Shown one piece after another: positions 31,909 to 41,330 of a stretch of 64,000 nt of DNA. The notes under the pieces are model-generated. The model had not been told where the DNA came from, did no database searches, and was given only the letters and a program-made list of their open reading frames with translations. Position 1 is the stretch's first letter; each line of letters begins with the position of its first letter. The stretch comes from an uncultured Cryomorphaceae bacterium (GTDB lineage Bacteria > Bacteroidota > Bacteroidia > Flavobacteriales > Schleiferiaceae), in the NCBI GenBank assembly GCA_937120475.1, contig CAKZJV010000008.1, positions 1 to 64,000 on the forward strand. The letters are read 5' to 3'. A program made the position numbers and the translations under genes.

Positions 31909-33141
31909 TTAATTTTTAGAAGTGATGTAATTCAGTTTTGCTTCCGCTATTTTGTACTCGGAGAGGCTGGTAGCCTGCATCATTTGGTATTTCAGCAACT
32001 GTTGTTGCATGCGAAGCACTTCTTCAAAGTCATTTCCATTATTGGAGTAGGAAGTGAACAATAGGTTCAGTGCCTGGCCCGTTTCATCGATCTGTTCACG
32101 GTATAAATCGAGGTTCTGACGCTGCTTTTCCATCTCAAACCAGACCATCTCGTAAGCACTTCCCAGGTTGTTGACCATTTCCTGCCGCATATCCCTGTAC
32201 GCTTCCTGCATGATTCGCGCTTCCTCTTTGGCTGCCTTGTACTTTCCCCTGAAAATGGGAAGACTCATGGTCAACATCGGCATCACTACATCCTGCCCAT
32301 TGTCAGCAAGATCCATATCGGTGCGTTCACCTACCAATACATAATCGAGACCAAGGCCAAAACTGGGGAGGCCTTTGCGAATGGCCGATTTTTCCTGTTC
32401 CTTCATTGCTTCTTCCTTGAGGCTCAGCTCTTCAAGCAAGGGGTGGTTTATCAATAAACTGTCCCTGCGATAGCCATCTGGTAAAGGAGATACATTTATA
32501 GTATCCACAATGCTGACGGTTTCCGAAGCATCACGGTTCAACTGGTTGTTGAAACGGGTCAGCAGCGGTTGGCGCTTATCCTCCAGGATATCGATGTTAG
32601 TGCGGGCATCCTTAATCATGATATCTACCCGCAGCACATCTACCATACTGCTCTGGTTGTTTTCGTATTTGCTTTGGGCCAAAGTCATAAATGACTCCAG
32701 TATTTCAAGGTTTTCCCGCTGCAGGCGCAACTGCTCGTCTAATTCGTAGAGCGGATAGTAGGCATCTGCAACATGGTAATAGAGCTTGTTGCGGGCATCG
32801 ATGAAACTCTGGTATTTGGCTTGTGCCATAAGGGCAGCGGCATTACCTTGTGCTTCAAGCGTACCGAACCACGGAAACATCTGGCTCAGCGAAAACTTAG
32901 CTTGCTGAGGTCCTACCCGTGTTTCTACCGGTGATATAAAATACCCGAAAGACAAAGTAGGGTCCGGCAGACTGCTCACCTGCGGGACCTTTTCAAGGGC
33001 AGCTTTGAACTCTTTGTACCTGCCCTGCAGGCCGGGGTTGTTCTCTGCCGCTATTTTCTGGTAATCCTCAAGGTCCTGGCCCCATGCCCAAAGTGGCAGG
33101 GCCATTACCAGGAGTATTATGACATTCTTTATCAGTTTCAT
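31909..33141 (-). CDS. cusC: TolC/CusC-type outer-membrane efflux channel
   Basis: A 410-aa outer-membrane factor with a signal peptide (ALPLWAWGQ) and long helical repeats typical of the TolC family; the second repeat starts at about LLINHPLLEELSLKEEAM. SFGYFISPVETRVGP and the alternating coiled-coil segments fit the channel of CusCBA-type pumps in Bacteroidota. It is encoded between the pump and the adaptor with gaps of 6 and 4 bases, so the three are made together. Confidence 0.88.
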   Translation of the reverse strand: MKLIKNVIILLVMALPLWAWGQDLEDYQKIAAENNPGLQGRYKEFKAALEKVPQVSSLPDPTLSFGYFISPVETRVGPQQAKFSLSQMFPWFGTLEAQGNAAALMAQAKYQSFIDARNKLYYHVADAYYPLYELDEQLRLQRENLEILESFMTLAQSKYENNQSSMVDVLRVDIMIKDARTNIDILEDKRQPLLTRFNNQLNRDASETVSIVDTINVSPLPDGYRRDSLLINHPLLEELSLKEEAMKEQEKSAIRKGLPSFGLGLDYVLVGERTDMDLADNGQDVVMPMLTMSLPIFRGKYKAAKEEARIMQEAYRDMRQEMVNNLGSAYEMVWFEMEKQRQNLDLYREQIDETGQALNLLFTSYSNNGNDFEEVLRMQQQLLKYQMMQATSLSEYKIAEAKLNYITSKN

Positions 33142-33147
33142 AATTCT

Positions 33148-36100
33148 TTAGCTTTTTGCTTCTAATTTTTTCACCTTTCTTTCTTCCCGTATAGAGTAGA
33201 GCACCGGCACAATGAAAATGCTCACCAGGGCAAAGGCCATTCCACCAAATGTGGGTATTGCCATAGGGATCATGATGTCTGCCCCGCGTCCGGTAGAAGT
33301 CAATACCGGCAGCAGCGCGATCATGGTGGTGGAAACTGTCATTAGTGCCGGACGAATTCTCCGCAAACCGGCCTCTAAAACGGCCGCCCTTACCTCATCA
33401 TGGCTTGTGGGTTTATTGCGCATAAAGCTCTGGTCGAGATAGGTGGCTATCAGTACGCCATCATCCGTGGCAATACCGAAGAGCGCGATAAAACCTACCC
33501 ATACTGCCACACTCAGGTTAATGGTGTGCATCTGGAACAAATCCCTGAAGTTGGTATCAAACACACTGAAATCGGCAAACCATCCCTGCCCATAGAGCCA
33601 TATCATGATAAAGCCACCACTGAAAGCCATGGCAATACCACTGAACACCATTAGGGAGGTAGTAACCGACTTGAACTGGAAATAAAGAATAAGGAAGACA
33701 ATGACCAGCACCAGAGGAACAATGATAGAGAGCCTCTTCTCTGCCCGGACCTGGTTTTCGTAGCTGCCGGAAAATTTATAGCTGATACCGGCCGGCACTT
33801 CCAGGTTACCTGCATCGATTTCCGCTTGAATAGCCTCCTGGGCATCATTGACTACTTCTACTTCGGCAAACCCATCGCGCTTATCAAAAAGTACATAACC
33901 CACCAGGAAGGTTTCCTCACTTTTGATGGCCTGAGGCCCCCTTACGTATTCAATATCCACTACCTGGCCGATGGGTATTTGTGCACCAGTGGGAGTGGGT
34001 AGAAGAATATTGCTCAAGGCCTCAGGATCATCGCGTAATTCGCGTGGGTATCTTACTCTTACAGGGAAGCGTTCCCTGCCTTCCACGGTAGAAGTGATTT
34101 TCATACCACCAATCGCAGTCTCAATGGTTTGCTGAACATCTTCTACATTGAGGCCATAACGCGAAATTTCGTCACGGTCAATATTCAGGTGAACGTATGG
34201 TTTGCCCACAATACGATCCGCAAAAACGGCTTCTTTCTTCACAGAAGGCACGCCTTTTAATATTTCCTCAAGTTTCAACCCAAAGTTTTCGATAGTAGGC
34301 AGGTCAGGACCGTAAACCTTAATACCCATGGGGGCTCTCATGCCGGTTTGCAGCATCACCAACCGGGTTTCGATAGGTTGAAGCTTTGGAGCTGAGGTGA
34401 CACCAGGTATCTTAGTCACCTTTACAATTTCGTCCCAGATGTCGTCAGGTGAATGAATGTGATCTCTCCAGTTTCTGAAGAATTGCCCACCATCATAAGG
34501 AATAAGCTGTTCCTTATTAACCCCCGCCTCAAGAGCCGCACTGTTGCTAAGCGTATCGCCTGAAGTAAGGATAAAACGGTCTTCATCATCTACTTTATAG
34601 CGTTGCCTGAAGCCCTTATCATTGACCATGTATTCAGGCTTATAATTAATGATGTTTTCATACATGGAAATAGGCGCGGGATCCAGCGCAGATTCTACAC
34701 GGCCCAGCTTGCCAACGGTGAGGTCCACTTCTGGTATATTGGTAAGCAACATATCCAGTTGGCCCACTACCTTTTTATTGAACTCAATACCTGAATGAGG
34801 CATGGAGGTGGGCATCAACAGAAAACTGCCTTCATCAAGTGAGGGCATAAACTCCTTACCTACGCCAGGGAATGTGTGAGTTAATCCGCTCCAAACGCTC
34901 GTGGTACGGATGTCCACACCTACGGTGTCAAAACCTTTGGCTACAAAACCAAACACAGAATTGAAACCTATCCAGATCATTACCCCCAAGAGCATAAGTG
35001 CGGTGGGTATGGCAAGAAACTTCGCTTTGTTGTTGAGACACCACTTGAGAATGGATTCGTAATAGCGTTGCAAGAGGGAAAAGCCTCCAAGAATGATGCT
35101 CACCAATAAGCCAACGAAAACGAAATTGAGCAACAAGCTTTTCTGGGCTCCAAGAGGCAACCAGTACTTCCCAAGCAGCCAGGTGACGACCAGCACCACT
35201 ACAATGACACTCATGTTCCTGGTAAACCAGTTTTGTTTGGAGCTGTAACGTTTTACAAACCATGCTGCTCCAAAAGCTATCAGGGCAATGCCTGCCCACA
35301 ACACTTGAAAGATGGCCACTATCAGCCCTACAACTATAAGGCTTGCATTGAGTAGGCGGGCTGTTTTTTCACGCTTTACGCGTATTCCGAAAAACCAATG
35401 AGCCAATGCCGGGAGTATAAGCAGCGAAACTATGAGCGCTGCTATCAGCGCAAAAGTTTTGGTAAATGCCAGCGGCCCAAACAGTTTTCCCTCGGCAGCC
35501 TGCATGGTGAAAACAGGGATAAAGCTTACAATAGTGGTAGATACGGCAGTAACTATAGCCGTTGCCACTTCAGCACTACCACGATAAATGGTTTCAATCA
35601 ACTTATCCCCGGGTGAGGCTTCATCAACGTGCTTGATGATGTTTTCCGAGAGTATGACCCCAAGATCTACCATTGTACCAATAGCAATGGCGATGCCGGA
35701 GAGCGCCACAATATTGGCATCTACACCAAAGTAGCGCATGGCTATAAATACCATGAGCACTGATATGGGCAATAAGCTGGATATAAGCAGAGAGGCCCTG
35801 AGGTTAAAGACGGAAACAATTACCACCAGAATAGTAATGAGCACCTCCAGTGAGAGGGCTTCCTCCAATGTTCCCAGGGTTTCATGGATCAGGGTGGAAC
35901 GGTCGTAAAAAGGCACAATGGTTAATTGGCTTTCCACTCCACTGTCTAGAATTTTCTTGGGCAGACCGGGAGCAATCTCCTTGATTTTATCTTTCACATT
36001 GTTAATCACCTGCAAAGGATTGGAACCGTAACGGGCTACCACCACGCCACCCACCACTTCCGCTCCATCCTTATCGAGCATACCTCTTCTGGTGGCAGGG

Positions 36101-36954
36101 CCCAAGGTTACCACGCCAATATCTTTTATCCGGATTGGCACATTGTCCTCAACCGCTACCACGGCTTTTTCTATATCCTCCAGTTTCTTTATATAACCAA
36201 GGCCACGTACCAGATATTCCGCCTGGTTTATTTCAATGGTTTTAGCCCCTACATCTTTATTGGACTTACGGACGGCCTGCATGACCTTGTGCAAGGGAAT
36301 ATCATAAGCCTTGAGGGCATCGGGGTTCACATCAATCTGGTACTCCTGCACGTAGCCTCCTATAGAAGCTACTTCCGAGACACCACCAGTAGCGTTGAGG
36401 GCATATTTCACGTAAAAATCCTGCACCGTACGGATTTCATGTAAATCCCACCCTCCGGTGGGGTTGCCCTCTTTGTCCCGGCCTTCGAGCGTATACCAAT
36501 ACACCTGCCCAAGCGCTGTTGCATCAGGGCCCAGGGCTGGCTGAACACCTTCCGGGAGGAGATCGGTGGGTAAAGAGTTAAGTTTCTCTAAAATTCTGGA
36601 ACGGCTCCAGTAAAACTCAATATCTTCTTCAAAAATGATGAAGATGCTGGAGAAACCAAAGATGGAGGAACTACGGATAGATTTTACCCCGGGAATACCC
36701 AGGAGGTAAGTGGTTAAGGGATAGGATATCTGATCTTCGATGTCCTGTGGTGAGCGGCCCGGCCACTCCGTATAAACGATTTGCTGGTTTTCGCCAATAT
36801 CGGGAATGGCATCTACGGGCACCGGGTCGGAGGGCAATGCGCCTATTTGCCAGCCAAAGGGTGCGGTGACGATACCCCAGGTAATAAGCCCTATGAGGAG
36901 TAAAGAAGTAACTAACTTATTCTCCAGAAAATATCTGATGATTTTATTAAGCAT
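33148..36954 (-). CDS. cusA: CusA/CzcA-family heavy-metal RND pump
   Basis: A proton-driven metal exporter. The start at 36954 (MLNKIIRYFLENKLV) gives 1268 aa; an ATG 27 bases upstream is less likely. Signatures are PVDAIPDIGENQQIVYTEW, the proton-relay helix AIAIGTMVDLGVILSENI with Asp and Glu, and the second half ATDDGVLIATYLDQSF. The protein is about 200 residues longer than Escherichia coli CusA. The extra part, near the middle, holds several added hydrophobic helices (RLLNASLIVVGLIVAIFQVL onward) before the second periplasmic domain. This long form is usual in Bacteroidota. Metal preference, Cu/Ag or Co/Zn/Cd, is inferred as copper from neighbours. Confidence 0.93.
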   Translation of the reverse strand: MLNKIIRYFLENKLVTSLLLIGLITWGIVTAPFGWQIGALPSDPVPVDAIPDIGENQQIVYTEWPGRSPQDIEDQISYPLTTYLLGIPGVKSIRSSSIFGFSSIFIIFEEDIEFYWSRSRILEKLNSLPTDLLPEGVQPALGPDATALGQVYWYTLEGRDKEGNPTGGWDLHEIRTVQDFYVKYALNATGGVSEVASIGGYVQEYQIDVNPDALKAYDIPLHKVMQAVRKSNKDVGAKTIEINQAEYLVRGLGYIKKLEDIEKAVVAVEDNVPIRIKDIGVVTLGPATRRGMLDKDGAEVVGGVVVARYGSNPLQVINNVKDKIKEIAPGLPKKILDSGVESQLTIVPFYDRSTLIHETLGTLEEALSLEVLITILVVIVSVFNLRASLLISSLLPISVLMVFIAMRYFGVDANIVALSGIAIAIGTMVDLGVILSENIIKHVDEASPGDKLIETIYRGSAEVATAIVTAVSTTIVSFIPVFTMQAAEGKLFGPLAFTKTFALIAALIVSLLILPALAHWFFGIRVKREKTARLLNASLIVVGLIVAIFQVLWAGIALIAFGAAWFVKRYSSKQNWFTRNMSVIVVVLVVTWLLGKYWLPLGAQKSLLLNFVFVGLLVSIILGGFSLLQRYYESILKWCLNNKAKFLAIPTALMLLGVMIWIGFNSVFGFVAKGFDTVGVDIRTTSVWSGLTHTFPGVGKEFMPSLDEGSFLLMPTSMPHSGIEFNKKVVGQLDMLLTNIPEVDLTVGKLGRVESALDPAPISMYENIINYKPEYMVNDKGFRQRYKVDDEDRFILTSGDTLSNSAALEAGVNKEQLIPYDGGQFFRNWRDHIHSPDDIWDEIVKVTKIPGVTSAPKLQPIETRLVMLQTGMRAPMGIKVYGPDLPTIENFGLKLEEILKGVPSVKKEAVFADRIVGKPYVHLNIDRDEISRYGLNVEDVQQTIETAIGGMKITSTVEGRERFPVRVRYPRELRDDPEALSNILLPTPTGAQIPIGQVVDIEYVRGPQAIKSEETFLVGYVLFDKRDGFAEVEVVNDAQEAIQAEIDAGNLEVPAGISYKFSGSYENQVRAEKRLSIIVPLVLVIVFLILYFQFKSVTTSLMVFSGIAMAFSGGFIMIWLYGQGWFADFSVFDTNFRDLFQMHTINLSVAVWVGFIALFGIATDDGVLIATYLDQSFMRNKPTSHDEVRAAVLEAGLRRIRPALMTVSTTMIALLPVLTSTGRGADIMIPMAIPTFGGMAFALVSIFIVPVLYSIREERKVKKLEAKS

Positions 36955-37060
36955 AATGCAGTCAATGTTTTTGTTGAACAAAAAGGTGTTCGAGAGCCCA
37001 AACAGGCGCTTTTACCCGCAGCTCAAATTCTGAGGCAGGTGCCAATTGACATTATGCTTT

Positions 37061-37477
37061 CTAAATCAGGAAGGTCTGAAACAGAATCTGTACGTCCTGT
37101 TCCAGTATGGGAGGGGAATAGTTAAGATAGGAAGTGGATTTCTCTACAGGAGAAAAAATTTGATCTATAAATGTGTGAATGAAGGCAGCGAGAAATGTCT
37201 TATTTACCTGGGAAGCAGATTGCTTTGCATCAAACTCATCGTCCAGTTGCAACAACTCGTGTTGGTTTTCACAGCAGGGCTTAGGACGCAATTGTTCGTT
37301 CTCGTCATTTTCTGAGCACTTAGCCTTCACTTCAGCCATGCCACAATCCAGATGCTCAAATCCTAATGAGATGGTTCGCTCCACAGCCTCACCACCACAG
37401 AAGTGAGTGTTTGCAGCAATACCAATGTTGGAAGCCAACATAAGAATTGCGAGGATTATGGAGAATGCCTTTTTCAT
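37061..37477 (-). CDS. HYC_CC_PP-family secreted protein
   Basis: A 138-aa secreted protein with signal peptide (SNIGIAANTHFCGGE), the HFC motif, a Cys pair in KPCCENQ and a C-terminal PP followed by VQILFQTFLI. This is the pattern of the Bacteroidota HYC_CC_PP family, found upstream of CusA-type pumps and TonB receptors in metal operons. It is the first gene of the cusACB operon, about 106 bases ahead of cusA. The function is unproven; metal binding or sensing is likely. Confidence 0.8.
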   Translation of the reverse strand: MKKAFSIILAILMLASNIGIAANTHFCGGEAVERTISLGFEHLDCGMAEVKAKCSENDENEQLRPKPCCENQHELLQLDDEFDAKQSASQVNKTFLAAFIHTFIDQIFSPVEKSTSYLNYSPPILEQDVQILFQTFLI

Positions 37478-37484
37478 TTACGAT

Positions 37485-37535
37485 GCAAAGGTAGCTAATT
37501 TAATTGGATAAATGCTAAAAAATGACTTTTGTCAT
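37485..37535 (-). promoter_or_regulatory. Promoter and palindromic operator of the HYC-cusACB operon
   Basis: On the minus strand a Bacteroidota -7 box TACCTTTGC lies at 37485-37493, only 8 bases from the start codon. Upstream, at 37522-37535, is the palindrome ATGAC-TTTT-GTCAT, placed about where the -33 element should be, so a bound protein could block or help the polymerase. The same site occurs at 28880-28893. Confidence 0.65.
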
Positions 37536-37628
37536 GTTGTAATATGATCTCTTTCGGATATCAAATAGCACTTCTAACGGCAATTTGTATCGGTTATTGT
37601 CCTTCAGAGCTGTGTTACTTTCCCAGGG

Positions 37629-39692
37629 TTACAAAAACCACAAATTATTCTTCCCAAATGGTGGAATATCCTCGCTTTCAAAATGTGGGGCAATTTGCGC
37701 CACCATTTCCGGGTATTTGATTGTTACGGGAAGGTTTTGCTGACGTAGGGATTTCCAATACATCCGACTAAATTGGTATACCTGGTCGATCAACTCCTTC
37801 ACCGTTTTTACATCCTTGACAAGTTCTGGATATGAGCATTGGATTTTGATTTTTACAGGAAAAGGGTAACCGTCAAAAATGTTTGGTTTGTAATCATTGT
37901 ACCTGGTATTGTTGAAAAGCAGGTATTTGTTGTAGCCAATATTCATAATGGTACCGCTCATTGGCATGCACTCACTCCAGTCTGCATCGAAAGCTACAAT
38001 TTCCTGCGATTCTGTTTTGTTAATGGTGACAATGAACACAGGGATATTCAGATCCAATTCTTTTAGTTCTTTTATAATAGGATTGAGTTCCCGCTGGCTC
38101 ATGGTCTTATAGAAGTGAATGACCAATCGCTTTGGGTCTTGATTTAGTGTTGCAAACTCTTTTACTGATTCCGCAATGGAGCCCGCTAAGATGTCTATTT
38201 CATCCTTTTGAAAATACTCAAAGCGGTTAAAGCGCCCGTCATTGGTAAAGCTGAAGGAAGAGCCTATATATTTTACATTTTCCGCCTGGTGAAGGAAGGC
38301 TCCTATACCTACAATAAGTTCGTTCTTAATTGGCGTATCCAGCCGCCATGGAATACCATCGAGCTTTGCGAGCATGGCAATGGCGATATTAGGTAGGCTG
38401 TATACCCAATTTTTACCTTGCTCCAGCATTTTGGTTGGGTTTATGGCCTGAGAAGTAATGTCTCTCTTTAACAGGTTTTCTTTGACTTTATAGTACACTT
38501 CTCGCTTTTGAGGATCATTTGTGTACTTGTCAATAGGTGTGAGGTAAACAGCTATATAGGTTACTCCGGGCTTAAAATCCGAAGTAGCCAGTTTTTGCTC
38601 AATTTCGGGCAAGGGATTGTCTTCATTATCAAAAACGATACTCAGACCCGGTTGCACATTGAGAACGAGATCCACGTAGTCGTACAATCCTTTGAACCAA
38701 CTAAAACCACCTTCAAATTGAGTTTTGAGTCTTTTAGCATTCTCGATGTCTTTCCTATGCATGATGAAAAACATAGTGGTATTGCCTAATTGACTTGGCT
38801 CGAAAGGAGGAGTGTCTTTCAACGCATATTTGGGAGCATCATTTACATGTTCATCTCCGAACTCCAATAGATTGCTGTCTGTGGTCGTTTGAAAGACTTT
38901 CGATTTAGGGACTTTAAAAAAACCTTGATCATCCAGCGGGATAATATTTCTGAATTTATCTGTAAGCAGAAAACGCTTGTAGAACTTGTGGATGTAGTTG
39001 AGGTACTTTTTGTACTTATTAGACGGTCGAGGTATTTCTACAGAGAGATTAAGCGCCCTTTCAATGTCTCTGTTCAGTATTGGATGGATATCATCATGGT
39101 GTACACGAATGGATTCATTAGAGATCAACGATTCCCATTTGTGAAGGTGGCCTTTGTAAGGTACCCAGTTAAAAGTGTCAGACCCTATGGCCTGGATTAG
39201 TTCAACCGTATTTTGCTTTAAAACTTTTGATTGGCCCTGGTACGAGAGGAGCAACTCAAAATGGTCAGTGACAGTTGCAAACTGTACCCTGATTGAGAAC
39301 TTCATGTAGAGGTGAAACTGCTCCGTGTCTTGCTTTGGGGTGGGGACCCATACCTGGCACTCGTTGATGAATCCAATACGGGTAGGAAGATCCAGTTGGT
39401 TCTGAAAATAGTTTTCGATTAACCAGGTGAAGTATCTCTTTTGCAGGGAAATTGAGAGTTGAGATCTCCCTAATTTGAAATTTGCAAAGTCTTCTTGAGG
39501 ATCGGTGAAGGAGGTGTATAAAAATTCTAAATCTGGATTTGTTTTCTGAAAGTGGTTAACCACTTCATCAGGTAACAGCTTGATGTGTGCCCTGTGGTAC
39601 TCAGGATGTTCCTGATCTGTGAAATATAGTGTGAGCTCCTCAAAAGGTGGGTTAAAGGGAATTATATTGTAAAAGTAGTTTGGTTTAGCCAT
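37629..39692 (-). CDS. Long prokaryotic Argonaute with an inactive PIWI domain
   Basis: A 687-aa Argonaute, the length of Thermus Ago. Residues 1-290 would be the N, linker and any reduced PAZ region; MID spans about 300-450 with the guide 5'-phosphate pocket YYKVKENLLKRDITSQ (400-415, Lys404, Gln415) and Lys443 in NIAIAMLAKLDGIPWRL; PIWI spans 455-687 and ends FGKNNLWFL with the usual terminal Leu. The slicer tetrad is lost: the first Asp (normally GxD) is Gly464 in IVGIGAF, the RDG Asp region reads HFYK at 526-529, and the last position reads KYPEMVA. It should therefore bind guide and target but not cut, like long-B Argonautes, which need partner effectors. It lies 77 bases after a PIN nuclease gene. 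No signal peptide or extra effector domain is seen. Confidence 0.88.
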   Translation of the reverse strand: MAKPNYFYNIIPFNPPFEELTLYFTDQEHPEYHRAHIKLLPDEVVNHFQKTNPDLEFLYTSFTDPQEDFANFKLGRSQLSISLQKRYFTWLIENYFQNQLDLPTRIGFINECQVWVPTPKQDTEQFHLYMKFSIRVQFATVTDHFELLLSYQGQSKVLKQNTVELIQAIGSDTFNWVPYKGHLHKWESLISNESIRVHHDDIHPILNRDIERALNLSVEIPRPSNKYKKYLNYIHKFYKRFLLTDKFRNIIPLDDQGFFKVPKSKVFQTTTDSNLLEFGDEHVNDAPKYALKDTPPFEPSQLGNTTMFFIMHRKDIENAKRLKTQFEGGFSWFKGLYDYVDLVLNVQPGLSIVFDNEDNPLPEIEQKLATSDFKPGVTYIAVYLTPIDKYTNDPQKREVYYKVKENLLKRDITSQAINPTKMLEQGKNWVYSLPNIAIAMLAKLDGIPWRLDTPIKNELIVGIGAFLHQAENVKYIGSSFSFTNDGRFNRFEYFQKDEIDILAGSIAESVKEFATLNQDPKRLVIHFYKTMSQRELNPIIKELKELDLNIPVFIVTINKTESQEIVAFDADWSECMPMSGTIMNIGYNKYLLFNNTRYNDYKPNIFDGYPFPVKIKIQCSYPELVKDVKTVKELIDQVYQFSRMYWKSLRQQNLPVTIKYPEMVAQIAPHFESEDIPPFGKNNLWFL

Positions 39693-39769
39693 TGGATAAG
39701 AGTTTAATTATTATTCTATTTCATTGTATTCTGTTGTTAAAGGTTTAAGTAAGTTTTCATGCTCCACAA

Positions 39770-40282
39770 CTAATCGGCATCTTTCCAGGTTTTATGTCGC
39801 CTATTACATTCCCGTTTTGGAAGCCCCAGTTTGGGATTTACTGTTTCACAAAGCTCTGTTAGTTTTTCAGAAGCCGTAATAGGTGAAATGGTTTGAGCTG
39901 CTACCATCTGGTCTAAAATCCAGAAATGTCCATGGACATCTACGTCTTTTGATTTGGCAAATTTTCGTAGCTCATTATCACTGGTGAGAAGTGTAGCCGA
40001 GATGGATTGGGCCTTGTAGAGTGCTGAACAGTCTTGCTCTGAGAGGCTTGGCTTTTGAATTCGAATGGCTATGATTTCTTCCAGTTCTTTTTCCGATACC
40101 TCGTGCAGCTGCAAGCTTCCGTCTTCTATATAAGGTGTAAGGGCTTCAGCCTGCACTTCAAATAATTCATCCAGAATGATAGATGTGGTGTGGAACTCCA
40201 TCTGCAAGGCGAAGAAATGGGGTAGCAGTCTTAGCTCCACCAAATCAATTAACACATTGGCATCATTCACTACTACTCTCAT
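39770..40282 (-). CDS. PIN-domain nuclease, probable toxin or Argonaute effector
   Basis: A 170-aa PIN-fold protein. The acidic catalytic set is Asp7 in VVVNDANVLIDL, Glu39 in SIILDELF, Asp84 in SEQDCSALY and Asp102 in LLTSDNELRKFA, all in proper order. PIN proteins cut single-stranded RNA, often tRNA. A C-terminal extension from about 120 is helical and basic (KRECNRRHKTWK). It overlaps the Xre-ImmA gene by 4 bases, as in toxin-antitoxin pairs, and precedes the Argonaute in the same direction. Whether it serves as a free toxin or as the killing arm of the Argonaute cannot be told from sequence. Confidence 0.82.
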   Translation of the reverse strand: MRVVVNDANVLIDLVELRLLPHFFALQMEFHTTSIILDELFEVQAEALTPYIEDGSLQLHEVSEKELEEIIAIRIQKPSLSEQDCSALYKAQSISATLLTSDNELRKFAKSKDVDVHGHFWILDQMVAAQTISPITASEKLTELCETVNPKLGLPKRECNRRHKTWKDAD

Positions 40283-41325
40283 ACTGCCATAAAATCTTTT
40301 CGAAAGGCTGCCAACTTCTGGTTGGCCAGGTTAGCAGCCTTACTCATTGAAATGATCTCTTCAGATGCAGCACGATACAGTAGTTGAGTAAAACGGTCAG
40401 AACTTTCTCTGCCCCGATATTCTCCAAGACCTTCCTCTTTTCGGTTGCGGGCAATCCATTTGCAAAAGTTAATGTATGAATATGCAGTAATTACGCCTAA
40501 GTCTTTAGCCCTGGCCATAATAGCCTGAATCGATATACCATAAGTTTCTTTAATCGAAACAAGTTCAGCCACTGAAATACGGGAACGTTCTTCACCCATC
40601 TCCATTTTGAAGGTTTCTTCAGGCATCAACATTGCTCCGGCAAAACGGAAACAAAGTTTTTCGACTATTTTGTGTTCTATTGACTCATGGAAATTGAGCA
40701 GGAGGTGGCCTAATTCATGGAGCGCGGTAAGACGCTTTCGTACCATAGTATAGTTTTTGTTAATCACAACAATTGGAAACTTGGCATCTGCCCAGCCAGA
40801 GAACCCATCGAATTCCAATGGAGCTTCCAGTTCTACAACTTTGATTTCCTTGTCTTCCAGTAATTCAATTACATTGGGAAGCGCATTAATGCCCCATTTC
40901 CATTCATTCAGGAGAGTGTTTACGGCATGCTCTACATCTTGACCATTGTTGATAGTGTGATTGGCAATAGGATTCTTGAACTCGGATTTAATATTCAAAA
41001 ACTGCTCTACTTCCAGATATCGTTCAATGGTATCAGATACCCGCTCTTTGATGCTTTTAAGTTCACGCTGGCGAAGCTTTTTCTTCTTGCGAAACTCAAT
41101 ATTTGAGATTTCAACGGTAAACGGACGAAAGAAATAATCGGTTTTCACCTCCAATGCTTTTGCAAGGGCGATGAGCACCTTTGAATCTGCCATCATTTCC
41201 CCTCTCTCATACTTTGAAATAGCATTTTTGGAGACGAGGCCATCCATTCTTTCTACAAGTTCATCTTGAGATAAACCGGCTAAAGCTCTGGCACTTTTAA
41301 GTCTTTTGGCGAAAATATCCTTCAT
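40279..41325 (-). CDS. Xre-ImmA/IrrE regulator (HTH plus M78 protease-like domain)
   Basis: A 348-aa fusion. Residues 1-66 form an Xre helix-turn-helix (RLKSARALAGLSQDELVERM), then a coiled linker, and an ImmA/IrrE domain from about 140 with the zinc motif HELGH at 203-207 and the downstream EKLCFRFAGAMLMP. In this family the HTH part represses its own promoter and the protease domain or the whole protein neutralises a toxin encoded next to it. The start at 41325 is chosen because an 11-bp operator and promoter lie just upstream; a 402-aa version starting at 41487 would read through them. Antitoxin for the PIN protein is the simplest reading. Confidence 0.86.
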   Translation of the reverse strand: MKDIFAKRLKSARALAGLSQDELVERMDGLVSKNAISKYERGEMMADSKVLIALAKALEVKTDYFFRPFTVEISNIEFRKKKKLRQRELKSIKERVSDTIERYLEVEQFLNIKSEFKNPIANHTINNGQDVEHAVNTLLNEWKWGINALPNVIELLEDKEIKVVELEAPLEFDGFSGWADAKFPIVVINKNYTMVRKRLTALHELGHLLLNFHESIEHKIVEKLCFRFAGAMLMPEETFKMEMGEERSRISVAELVSIKETYGISIQAIMARAKDLGVITAYSYINFCKWIARNRKEEGLGEYRGRESSDRFTQLLYRAASEEIISMSKAANLANQKLAAFRKDFMAV

Positions 41326-41330
41326 GACAA

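Noticed and set aside
37584-37593. TTTGTATCGG near the end of the Argonaute gene, matching the mnmE tail
   Set aside because: It is in the inverted orientation, whereas element ends should be direct repeats, and it is only 10 bases.
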